From contig NZ_FNJV01000001.1 of assembly GCF_900103125.1 (NCBI RefSeq), positions 1,116,001-1,180,000 of the forward strand: 64,000 bases of DNA. Reading direction: 5' to 3'. The position numbers and the translations under genes are program-made. The notes under the pieces are model-generated. The model was not told where the DNA came from, ran no database searches, and was given only the letters and a program-made list of their open reading frames with translations. The stretch comes from Mucilaginibacter sp. OK268. Its GTDB lineage: Bacteria > Bacteroidota > Bacteroidia > Sphingobacteriales > Sphingobacteriaceae. Of this stretch, positions 18,999 through 27,322 are shown one piece after another; position 1 is the first letter of the stretch, and each line of letters starts with the position of its first letter.

Positions 18999-19351
18999 GG
19001 GAGTAATTGATTTATTATCTGGCTATTAAGCTGGATACTCCAGAACACTTTACCAGTAAAAGCTTTGGCGGCAACTACATCTGTACACTCCATGAGCCGC
19101 CTCCGGATGTAAAATATGCCCTCAGTATCCATAATAAAATAAATAAGGATTATAAGTCATCCCTATCCAGATGGATATATTTTTACCAGGAAAGGAATGA
19201 AAAGCCACTGCCCAGCTCTAACATGAAATAAGCATAGTAAATACCTGCAATCGATTGCATTTTTAAAATAAATTTTTAGATTTGTTTAACTGATTGTAAC
19301 GCGAATTTTACAGGTGTTGTTTTAACACTTAAATTTTAAATCATTCCTAAA
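18999..19351. other. Intergenic region upstream of the ECF sigma gene
   Basis: These 353 bases lie between the fructan regulator and the sigma factor gene. A 74-codon open frame (19007-19231) lacks recognisable features, so I do not call it. The 3' part contains the sigma gene promoter. I see no clear terminator after the regulator. Confidence 0.5.
19255..19284 (+). promoter_or_regulatory. Predicted promoter of the ECF sigma factor gene
   Basis: TTG at 19255-19257 and TAGATTTG at 19277-19284 (exact TAnnTTTG) are separated by 19 nt, the standard Bacteroidota housekeeping layout. The start point would be near 19291, about 60 nt before the proposed TTG start codon at 19352. Confidence 0.62.
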
Positions 19352-19933
19352 TTGCCAAATTACACTTACATATCTAATGAAAGCGTACTTCTATTATGGA
19401 GTGAGTTCAGGTTGGGCAATGAAGTTTCATATGCCAGCCTGATGCGTATTTTCAGTAACCCGATGTACAGGTACGGGATTAGGTTTCTCGACGATCCAGA
19501 TTTTGTAAAGGATTGTATCCAGGACGTGTTTTTTGAGCTATGGAACCGCAGAGATAAAATAAGGCAGGCAGAATGTGTTAAATCCTATTTATATAAGGCG
19601 CTGAGATTGCGGATATTCAGGGAAAGGTCAAAATGGAAACCATCGGAATTCATTGAGGATAATTATGAATTTATGGTAGAATTTGACGTGGAGTCAAGCA
19701 TCATCAACGAGGAGGTATCTCAGGAAATTTATCATAGGCTCGAAAAAATTCTGGATAATCTTCCTAAACGTCAAAAAGAAATTTTATACCTGCGGTTTTA
19801 TGAAGGCATGAGCCCTGAAAAAATCGCCGAAGTGATGGATCTTAACAGACAGTCGGTGTATAACCTGATGCATGAATCAATCATTAGCTTACGAAAGTAT
19901 TGGGCAAAAAGCCCGGTTTATTACTGCCTTTGA
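19352..19933 (+). CDS. ECF-type RNA polymerase sigma factor (sigma-70 family)
   Basis: This is an alternative sigma factor expected to transcribe the downstream SusC/SusD pair when released by the anti-sigma factor. Region 2 is seen in FLDDPDFVKDCIQDVFFELWNRR, followed by KSYLYKALRLRIFRE. Region 4, an HTH, is seen in LPKRQKEILYLRFYEGMSPEKIAEVM and NRQSVYNLMHESIISLRK. Length 193 residues. No ATG lies upstream in frame before region 2; TTG at 19352 gives the complete domain and follows a good promoter. The FecR-like gene starts 99 bp downstream. Confidence 0.92.
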   Translation: MPNYTYISNESVLLLWSEFRLGNEVSYASLMRIFSNPMYRYGIRFLDDPDFVKDCIQDVFFELWNRRDKIRQAECVKSYLYKALRLRIFRERSKWKPSEFIEDNYEFMVEFDVESSIINEEVSQEIYHRLEKILDNLPKRQKEILYLRFYEGMSPEKIAEVMDLNRQSVYNLMHESIISLRKYWAKSPVYYCL

Positions 19934-20032
19934 TCTCCTTTTTATCAATCCGGAAATTATTTTAAGATTTTTCCAGTAGATTTTTCCTTTTGCTGCATAT
20001 AGTTAGTGTAAACCAATATTGTAACCTGTTTT

Positions 20033-21133
20033 ATGCCTGAAAATAAATACCATAAAATCGAAGATTTTTTAATGGATAATTCTTTTGTAGAATGGGCTCT
20101 GGGTAATTCGGGAGAGGAGGAGGAGTATTGGAAAAACTTTCTTTTACAGCACCCCAATTGTGAAGATATTTTTAAACAGGCTTGTGCTATTATACAGTCA
20201 TTCCATATCAAATCCGTAAATGATCTTTCTGAAAAGGATATCGATCTAATCGTGGCTCACGTAAATAACCGGATTGCGGGAGGGGGAACAACCCCTTATG
20301 TTCAACCGATTAAATCCGGAAGAAATAACCTGTTACGTTTTGCGGCCATTTTAATTATAGCTCTTGCAATTGGCCTTATGGCTGTCAATGTCAGCAAAAA
20401 ACGGCAAGCCGATAATCAAGTAAATTTGCAAACCAGCAGCCATGTGATTAATAAAAGCGGGGTGCCGATGCTGGTAAAGCTGCCGGATAACAGCTCTGTG
20501 ATACTTCAACCCGGTGCTCAAATAAATTATCCGAATATTTTCAGCAACAACAAACGTGAGGTAAACCTCAAGGGCGACGCGCTTTTTGAGGTCAGTAAAA
20601 ATCCGGCAAAACCATTCTATGTGTATTCAGGTGAACTGACTATACGGGTTGTGGGTACCTGTTTTAAGGTTAAGGCCAATGATAGTGATGGGCAATATAG
20701 CGTTTTAGTCAGTACGGGCAGGGTAGAGGTATCGGCCCATAACCTTAAAAGCACTGGATCAAAAAACAAGCCTTCGATAGTTTTAACCGCTAACCAACAA
20801 GCGGTTTTATATCGTAAAGGTCTAAAGCTGGAGAAAATGGTTTTAAAAAAGCCCATGCTGTTATCAAAAGAATCCGCCAATATTCACTTCAATTTTTCCG
20901 CAACCCCATTTTCAAAAGTGGTAACAACTATGGAGGAGGCTTATGGGGTACATATCACCTATGATGAAAAAGTAATGGGCAATTGCCAGCTTACAGCATC
21001 CCTAACGGATCAATCTTTAGATGAGCGGTTAAAACTGATCTGCAAGGCTGTTGAAGCTGAGTACAAGATAATTGACGGACAAATTATAATAACCGGTCAT
21101 GGCTGTGATAATCAACTGATTTTAAACAATTAA
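20033..21133 (+). CDS. FecR-like anti-sigma factor (FecR domain plus DUF4974)
   Basis: This inner-membrane regulator holds the ECF sigma factor and responds to the STN domain of the cognate SusC. The N-terminal cytoplasmic part has the acidic and aromatic segment EEEEYWKNFLLQHP. One membrane helix lies at about residues 100-121 (LLRFAAILIIALAIGLMAV). The periplasmic FecR domain, about 140-245, has VKLPDNSSVILQPGAQINYP and VNLKGDALFEVSKN. The C-terminal DUF4974, about 280-355, has FSKVVTTMEEAYGVHITYD and TASLTDQSLDERL. Length 366 residues. The order sigma, FecR, SusC(STN), SusD is the classical arrangement. Confidence 0.93.
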   Translation: MPENKYHKIEDFLMDNSFVEWALGNSGEEEEYWKNFLLQHPNCEDIFKQACAIIQSFHIKSVNDLSEKDIDLIVAHVNNRIAGGGTTPYVQPIKSGRNNLLRFAAILIIALAIGLMAVNVSKKRQADNQVNLQTSSHVINKSGVPMLVKLPDNSSVILQPGAQINYPNIFSNNKREVNLKGDALFEVSKNPAKPFYVYSGELTIRVVGTCFKVKANDSDGQYSVLVSTGRVEVSAHNLKSTGSKNKPSIVLTANQQAVLYRKGLKLEKMVLKKPMLLSKESANIHFNFSATPFSKVVTTMEEAYGVHITYDEKVMGNCQLTASLTDQSLDERLKLICKAVEAEYKIIDGQIIITGHGCDNQLILNN

Positions 21134-21303
21134 TCCCCCCTGAAGATATGTGAGAATAAATATAAAAAGTATTTGAAAAAAATCACCGGCAGTGCTGACA
21201 CACCGCCGATGAGGTCGGTCTCTTCCTGTCATCTGCGACTAACAAATTGAACAGGAAGGTTTTCGTCGAATTTTTATAAAATCCAATTAACCAAACCAAA
21301 TTT

Positions 21304-24300
21304 ATGAAAAAAAAACGTTCATTAACTGCTATTATGCGTGTAACGGTTATCAACATTGCTTTATGCCTAACCTTAGTCAGCGGGGCTATTGCGAGTAGTA
21401 GTAAGGCCCAGGTCCTTGATAAAAAAATAAGCCTTGAAGCAAAGGATGAGGAAATGCGCAAAGTGTTAGTTTCAATTGAAAAAGAAGCCAACATTACGTT
21501 TATATACAGTCCGGTGCTGGTACAAACCAACAATAAAGTAACAGTGAAATTCAAAAACGAATCCCTGTTAAACATCCTTTCGATGCTGCTAAAGCCACAA
21601 AATATCAAATATGAAGTGTCGGGTAATGTAATCGTGCTTAACAGGATGCTGGCGGCTGGTGACGAGCCGGAAAATCAAACGATGAGGACACCACAGGAAA
21701 TTCCTGTCACGGGTATTGTCACCGACGAAACCGGGGCACCCATACTGGGCGTAAGTGTAACTGTTAAGGGGAGCAGTGTTGCGGTAAGTACCGATATCAA
21801 AGGAGGCTTTAAAATCAAGGTCCCTGATGGAAGTGCTGTATTGGTATTCAGATCCGTTGGTTATTTAACACAGGAAGTAGTGGTCGGCAATAATACGGTT
21901 ATTGATGTACAACTTAAAACGGATTCAAAATCACTTAACGAAGTTGTCGTAGTCGGTTACGGATCGCAAAAGAAAAGCACGCTTACCGGGGCTATCACCT
22001 CATTGAACGCACGCACCATTAACGCCTTACCTGTTGCCAGTGTTGAACAGGCCCTGCAAGGGCGTGTTGCAGGCTTAAATGTAACCAATAACGGCGCACC
22101 AGGTACACAGCCTATTGTAACTATCAGGGGTATCAGCTCAATCAATTTTGCATCTGATCCACTGTATGTGATTGATGGTTTCCCTACCGGAAACCTTTCA
22201 TCTTTCGACTCAAAGGATATTGAATCTGTTGAAGTATTGAAGGATGCAAGTGCTGCTGCTATTTACGGGTCAAGGGCTACCAATGGGGTTATACTGATTA
22301 CTACAAAGAAAGGTGTCCGCAATGGGAAAGTGCAGGTGAGTCTTGACTCGTACGCGGGTATTCAAAGTCCGTCAAAAACATTAGATCTGCTGAACACAGA
22401 ACAATACGTTCAGTATGCCACCATGCTTTTAGGGGCCGATAAATTACCGCCGCGTTTATCGCAGGATAATTTTAACAAGCCTATTTACGCAGGAGCAAGC
22501 CAAACCTACGCGCAAACGAATACCGACTGGCAGGATGCTTATTTTAAACGCAATGCTTTAATAACATCAAACAATGTGTCCTTAGCTGGTGGTAATGATG
22601 TATCACGTTTTTATACTTCTGCAGGATATTTTAAACAGGATGGTATAGCACAAGCCTTGAGTTATGATCGCTATAATTACCGTATCAATTCTGATCATAA
22701 AATAAGCAAGGTATTTACTTTTGGTCAAAACCTTTATTCGGCAGTTAGTAATCAACATTATGACGCAACCCAAGGCAACAGGACACAGTTGACCAATGTA
22801 GTCAGGATGCTGCCATACATCCCGCTGCATGACCCAACCACAAATGGAGGTTTCCAGGGACCTATCAGCAGCTTTGATGGATCAGACCCTACAAACCCTG
22901 TGGAATCAGCCCTGATCGGGTCAAATACCATCAAAACAATTAAAATTCTGGGAACCGCGTTTTTGGATGTCAACTTTACCCCGTGGTTAAAGTTCCGGTC
23001 TACTTTTGGTATTGATTACACCAATGGTTATACCCAAAACTATACACCTATTTATAATGATGGGGGCACTTTGAGCGCTACCTCGGCGTCAATTGCCAAT
23101 CAGCGGGTATCATCAACAACCAAACTCTATACCCAACAGCTTTCTTTTGATAAAAGCTTTGGGGCCCATCACATAGCTGCAACCGCGGTATACGAGCAAC
23201 AAGGACTTACTTTCACTACCGAAACATCATCCGGTAATCAGGCAACCAACCTGGTTAAAACGCTTAATGGCGCATCAAACATAACAGCCAATAACATTAA
23301 TGAAAGTAATTTGTTACAATCATTTGTAGGCAGAGTTAATTATGACTTTGCCGGTAAATACCTTTTGAGCGGATCTATTCGTCGTGATGGTTTATCTATC
23401 TGGGCACCAGGTCATAAGTATGCCAATTTCCCCTCAGCTTCAATCGGCTGGAAGATTGATCAGGAAGATTTCCTGAAAAATAACCCATCTGTATCCGAAT
23501 TGAAATTGCGGGCAGGTTATGGTTTAACCGGTATTCCTCCAGGCGGACTTGGTAACTATCCATATCTGTCACCGGTAAACTCAAACCAGGCTTTCTACCC
23601 GATAGGAAATATTGCGCCGGGAAGTGCTAACGCTTCGTTTACCAATGGCTTATCAAATCCTAATCTGAGCTGGGAAAAAACCAAGCAACTCAACATTGGT
23701 GTAGATCTGGGCTTGTATAACAATACCATAACGGTAGTGGCAGAGTTTTTTAAACGTAAAACCGATAACCTGATCCTTACAGTACCCACTGCACCCAGCC
23801 AGGGATTTCAAGGTGTTGGTACGTTAGCTAATATTGGCGCAATGCAAAATACCGGTGGCGAAATACAGTTGGGTTATCATAAAAGGGATGGCGAGTTTAA
23901 ATGGGATATTACCGGCTTGTTAAGTATTATTCGTAATAAAGTACTCAAGCTTAATACCGCAAATGCATCGATCCCATCTGGCAGCGATGCAGATTTTGGA
24001 GGTGGAGATGTGTTTACCAATACCATTGCCGGTAGGCCAGTACAGTCATTTTATGGTTGGATAGCCGATGGGATTTTCAAAAATGCTGCGGAGATTGCCA
24101 ATAGTCCTACACAGGCTAATGCCGCTCCCGGTGATATCAAATTCAAGGACATCAGCGGCCCGCAAGGTAAACCGGATGGGGTGATCGATTCCTATGATCG
24201 TACCTATATCGGCAGTTTCCTGCCTAAGTTCACCTACTCTTTAAACTATACGGCCAATTATAAAAACTTTGACCTGGCTATATTCTTTCAGGGCGTACAG

Positions 24301-24744
24301 GGCAACAAGATCCTGGATGCCGAGCGCATTATACTGGAAGGCATGCCAAGATTATTCAATGCGGGCACCCAGGTCTTAAATGCCTGGACACCACAAAACC
24401 CCAGTAGTACAATGCCCCGTGCCATTGCCGGTGACCCTAACCGTAACGGAAGACTCTCTACCCGGTGGATTGAGGATGGCTCATACCTGAGGCTTAAAAA
24501 CGTAATGATTGGTTACAGCCTGCCACAATCTGTGCTTAGGTCCTTTGCCAATAATGCCATTAGCCGCCTTAAATTCTATGTGTCTGGCCAGAACCTGCTG
24601 ACTTTCACAAAGTACAAAGGTTTTGACCCGGAAGTGGGCAATAAAAATCAAAATACCTCAGGTGGTAATTTGACCAACGGTGTCGATTTTGGTCAGTACC
24701 CGGTAGCCCGTTCATTTCAATTTGGCATACAGGCCGGTTTTTAA
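21304..24744 (+). CDS. STN-containing SusC-like TonB-dependent transducer/transporter
   Basis: This is an outer-membrane glycan importer that also signals. After an N-terminal export signal, residues about 38-112 form an STN domain (ISLEAKDEEMRKVLVSIEKE, KNESLLNILSML). That domain should contact the FecR-like protein encoded 170 bp upstream. A carboxypeptidase-regulatory-like domain follows at about 135-215 (VTGIVTDETGAPILGVSVT). Then come SLNEVVVVGYGSQKK, the plug motif IYGSRATNGVILITTKKG and the beta-barrel, ending FQFGIQAGF. At 1146 residues it is normal for an STN-SusC. The ligand is unknown; see the rhamnosidase on the opposite strand. Confidence 0.95.
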   Translation: MKKKRSLTAIMRVTVINIALCLTLVSGAIASSSKAQVLDKKISLEAKDEEMRKVLVSIEKEANITFIYSPVLVQTNNKVTVKFKNESLLNILSMLLKPQNIKYEVSGNVIVLNRMLAAGDEPENQTMRTPQEIPVTGIVTDETGAPILGVSVTVKGSSVAVSTDIKGGFKIKVPDGSAVLVFRSVGYLTQEVVVGNNTVIDVQLKTDSKSLNEVVVVGYGSQKKSTLTGAITSLNARTINALPVASVEQALQGRVAGLNVTNNGAPGTQPIVTIRGISSINFASDPLYVIDGFPTGNLSSFDSKDIESVEVLKDASAAAIYGSRATNGVILITTKKGVRNGKVQVSLDSYAGIQSPSKTLDLLNTEQYVQYATMLLGADKLPPRLSQDNFNKPIYAGASQTYAQTNTDWQDAYFKRNALITSNNVSLAGGNDVSRFYTSAGYFKQDGIAQALSYDRYNYRINSDHKISKVFTFGQNLYSAVSNQHYDATQGNRTQLTNVVRMLPYIPLHDPTTNGGFQGPISSFDGSDPTNPVESALIGSNTIKTIKILGTAFLDVNFTPWLKFRSTFGIDYTNGYTQNYTPIYNDGGTLSATSASIANQRVSSTTKLYTQQLSFDKSFGAHHIAATAVYEQQGLTFTTETSSGNQATNLVKTLNGASNITANNINESNLLQSFVGRVNYDFAGKYLLSGSIRRDGLSIWAPGHKYANFPSASIGWKIDQEDFLKNNPSVSELKLRAGYGLTGIPPGGLGNYPYLSPVNSNQAFYPIGNIAPGSANASFTNGLSNPNLSWEKTKQLNIGVDLGLYNNTITVVAEFFKRKTDNLILTVPTAPSQGFQGVGTLANIGAMQNTGGEIQLGYHKRDGEFKWDITGLLSIIRNKVLKLNTANASIPSGSDADFGGGDVFTNTIAGRPVQSFYGWIADGIFKNAAEIANSPTQANAAPGDIKFKDISGPQGKPDGVIDSYDRTYIGSFLPKFTYSLNYTANYKNFDLAIFFQGVQGNKILDAERIILEGMPRLFNAGTQVLNAWTPQNPSSTMPRAIAGDPNRNGRLSTRWIEDGSYLRLKNVMIGYSLPQSVLRSFANNAISRLKFYVSGQNLLTFTKYKGFDPEVGNKNQNTSGGNLTNGVDFGQYPVARSFQFGIQAGF

Positions 24745-24771
24745 CAATTAAGATTTTTAAAGGAAAATATT

Positions 24772-26307
24772 ATGAAAAGCAATAAGACTTTTAAATACCT
24801 CATTACTTTAGGGCTTATAATAACAAGCATTTTTTCATGTAAAAAGGATCTGGATATTAGTAATCCAAACGTCGTGACTACAGATAATTACTTCAAGAAT
24901 TCAAGTGAATTAACAGCAGGCACTTATGCTATTTATTCAACATGGCATGCCATCGGCCTCGTAGCCCGGGAATGGTTTTTTCTGCATGATTTGCGGAGCG
25001 ATGACGTAGTAAGCGGTGGCAGCCAGTTAGAGGCTCCCCGCAACCAGATACTGATTGGTGTGGTTGATCCCGCTAACCCGGTAATGAATACAGTTTGGAA
25101 TACCCTTTACACGGTTATTCACCGGGCTAATACGGTTACAGATAATGCGCCAAATGTAACCGACAATACTGCTGTAAGGGATAACCTGGTGGGCGAAGCC
25201 AAATTTTTAAGGGGTTGGGCCTATTATGAACTGGCAAGCATGTGGGGTAGTGTGCCTATTTATACAACTACTGCTAAAACCCCAACCGATTATCAGCCTA
25301 AATCAAAAGTTGAGGATGTTTTTGCCCAGGCGGTAAAGGATCTGACAGAGGCAGCAGCCGTATTACCGGGTAAATCGGCTACAGACAAGGGCCGTGCAAC
25401 CGCTTCCGCGGCAAATGCTATGCTGGGCCGTGTTTTAATGCAAACCGGCGATTATGCAGGCGCCAAAGCGGCCTTACTAAAAATACCAACTTCAGGTGCC
25501 GATGGTTATTCACTTACCCCAAGGTTTCTTGATAATTTTGAAGAGGAAACAGAATTTAACAATGAATCGATCTTCGAAATGATCTATTCGGATAAAGGCG
25601 ATAATGGTTTTAACTGGGGGAGTGCTGTTGGAGACGGCGCTTCTGCTGCCCAGACCACCGTACGGAATCAGGAATATAACCCAATAGGCTGGCGTAACCT
25701 CATTCCATCAAACAAAATACTTAACGAATTTGAAAACACGGCAACGGGCGCTGCTAAAACAGATCCTCGATATGCCTACAGTTTTTACCAAACAGGTGAT
25801 ACGTTTAACAACGGTGCCTCCACATTAGTTGATGCCGATCAAAATGGGAACTCATCTGTTGTGAATGGCAAAACTATTAAGGTTGGCTTCAGAAAGTTTC
25901 AGCTCATTTATAAAGAAGACAAGGCTACCGCGTCCTATCACCCGGGCAGCAACAACCAAAGGATTATAAGGTATGCAGAAGTACTTTTGAATCTTGCTGA
26001 GTGCGAAAATGAACTGGGTAACACCAGTGCTGCGGTTGCGTATTTGAACCAGGTACGGGCAAGGCCAAGTGTCGCTATGCCACCTTATCCAACATCACAA
26101 TTCCCGGTAGGATCAAAGGCCGATGTCGTTAAAGCCATTATGCACGAAAAAACAGCGGAAATGACGAATGAAGAAGTGAGGAACATTGATATTTTAAGAT
26201 GGAGAAGGAAAAGCTATTTTACTACCGAACCCTTATCATATTACACTCCTGCAAAAGAATTTTTACCTATACCGCAATCTGAAATTGATAACAACCCTAA
26301 ACTTTAA
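24772..26307 (+). CDS. SusD/RagB-family lipoprotein paired with the STN-SusC
   Basis: This is the surface binding partner of the SusC ending 27 bp upstream. The lipoprotein signal ends IFSC (Cys about 23), then KKDLDISNPNV and VTTDNYFKN. SusD helices are visible in LVGEAKFLRGWAYYELASMWG, IIRYAEVLLNLAECENELG and IMHEKTAEMTNEEVRNIDILRW, with C-terminal LPIPQSEIDNNPKL. Length 511 residues. A terminator follows. Confidence 0.95.
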   Translation: MKSNKTFKYLITLGLIITSIFSCKKDLDISNPNVVTTDNYFKNSSELTAGTYAIYSTWHAIGLVAREWFFLHDLRSDDVVSGGSQLEAPRNQILIGVVDPANPVMNTVWNTLYTVIHRANTVTDNAPNVTDNTAVRDNLVGEAKFLRGWAYYELASMWGSVPIYTTTAKTPTDYQPKSKVEDVFAQAVKDLTEAAAVLPGKSATDKGRATASAANAMLGRVLMQTGDYAGAKAALLKIPTSGADGYSLTPRFLDNFEEETEFNNESIFEMIYSDKGDNGFNWGSAVGDGASAAQTTVRNQEYNPIGWRNLIPSNKILNEFENTATGAAKTDPRYAYSFYQTGDTFNNGASTLVDADQNGNSSVVNGKTIKVGFRKFQLIYKEDKATASYHPGSNNQRIIRYAEVLLNLAECENELGNTSAAVAYLNQVRARPSVAMPPYPTSQFPVGSKADVVKAIMHEKTAEMTNEEVRNIDILRWRRKSYFTTEPLSYYTPAKEFLPIPQSEIDNNPKL

Positions 26308-26313
26308 TACGAT

Positions 26314-26359
26314 AACGATACCGATAAAAGATGAGATGTCCTTTGTCGGTATCGTTTTT
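26314..26359 (+). terminator. Intrinsic terminator after the sigma-regulated SusC/SusD
   Basis: The stem aacgataccga (26314-26324) pairs with tcggtatcgtt further on, across a loop of about 20 nt, and is followed by a run of five T. It begins 6 bp after the SusD stop codon. Confidence 0.75.
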
Positions 26360-26452
26360 ACGACGGGCGGAAAGCCTGTCCTGGTATTTTTACGGTTTGA
26401 TCGGGTATATGATAGGCAGCGGAAAGGGCCTTAAAGTAGTTTTGCTTATTAT

Positions 26453-27256
26453 TTAATGGTCAGTATCCGGCAGCTGTTTGATTTCTATATTCCTGAAATC
26501 GACAGGTTGCCCCTCGCTTTGCAGGGCGATAAATCCGTTGCTTAATGATTTTCCGTCTTGTTTGTATTTCGGGTCATAACCATGTGCTACGCCGCCGCCA
26601 ATAGTGGGCCTGGAATATTGCAGCACAGTATCGCCGTTGATGATATGTGTAATTAGTTTATTGCCCTGAACGATCAGTTCCCCCTTTACCCACTGCTCAC
26701 CGTCATAGGTTTTTGAAGTGGAATTGATACAGTGGTCAGGTGAAACTTTTCCTTTATAGACGACGTCGGTGCCGGGTGAGCACATATTCCCTGTTGGCCT
26801 TGATTTCCCGTCACCAAGACCGCCTAATAATTGCATTTCTATCGATATGGGCCAGTCCTGATCCTTGAGCATTGTCCTGGGATCCTGTGAATGAAACATA
26901 ACGCCACTGTTAAGGAGCGTATAATCCGGCGCACCTTTTTGCTGTTTACCAACAAAGCGATACTCAAAGCGCAGGTGATAATAAGAAAACGGCGTTTTGT
27001 AATACAGGTGACCAAACTGATCGTTGAAATCGCCGTACTGGTCATAGCTGATCCTGATCATGCCGTTTTCCACCCGAAAGGTATTTCCGAAATTTTCGCC
27101 GACAAGGTGGTGATTGATCTTGACAAACCAATCGGTTATGTCTTTGCCGTTAAACAGTTTCTTCCAGCCTTTGTCGGCATTGGCCAGTTTTTTTGCACCG
27201 GTACAGCCCAATAGGAGGAAGCAGAAAAACATAAAAAGATAGGATGTTTTTTTCAT
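26453..27256 (-). CDS. DUF1080 (3-keto-disaccharide hydrolase-like) lipoprotein
   Basis: This is a beta-sandwich lipoprotein of the DUF1080 family, whose members include 3-keto-glucoside hydrolases and others without known activity. Starting at ATG 27256 gives a clean signal ending LLLGC (Cys about 18); the ATG at 27277 would add seven residues before it. Family motifs seen are WKKLFNGKDITDWFV, YYHLRFEYRFVG, LNSGVMFHS, PISIEMQLLGG and GFIALQSEGQPVDFRNIEI. Length 267 residues from this start. It lies 66 bp downstream of the GH78 gene on the same strand and is probably co-transcribed. Confidence 0.88.
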   Translation of the reverse strand: MKKTSYLFMFFCFLLLGCTGAKKLANADKGWKKLFNGKDITDWFVKINHHLVGENFGNTFRVENGMIRISYDQYGDFNDQFGHLYYKTPFSYYHLRFEYRFVGKQQKGAPDYTLLNSGVMFHSQDPRTMLKDQDWPISIEMQLLGGLGDGKSRPTGNMCSPGTDVVYKGKVSPDHCINSTSKTYDGEQWVKGELIVQGNKLITHIINGDTVLQYSRPTIGGGVAHGYDPKYKQDGKSLSNGFIALQSEGQPVDFRNIEIKQLPDTDH

Positions 27257-27322
27257 AAGTGATAAAGTGTTGTGCATTGGTTTCTATAATCAAAAATAGT
27301 ATAATTCAGTCCGGAGATTTAG

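Noticed and set aside
19007..19231. 74-codon open frame after the fructan regulator
   Set aside because: No recognisable domain, no signal or HTH features, and the codon pattern is unlike the neighbours. It probably opens by chance in a spacer.
21222..21258. Hairpin cttcctgt / acaggaag upstream of the STN-SusC as a riboswitch
   Set aside because: An 8-bp stem with a loop above 20 nt is weak, and there is no conserved aptamer-like structure.
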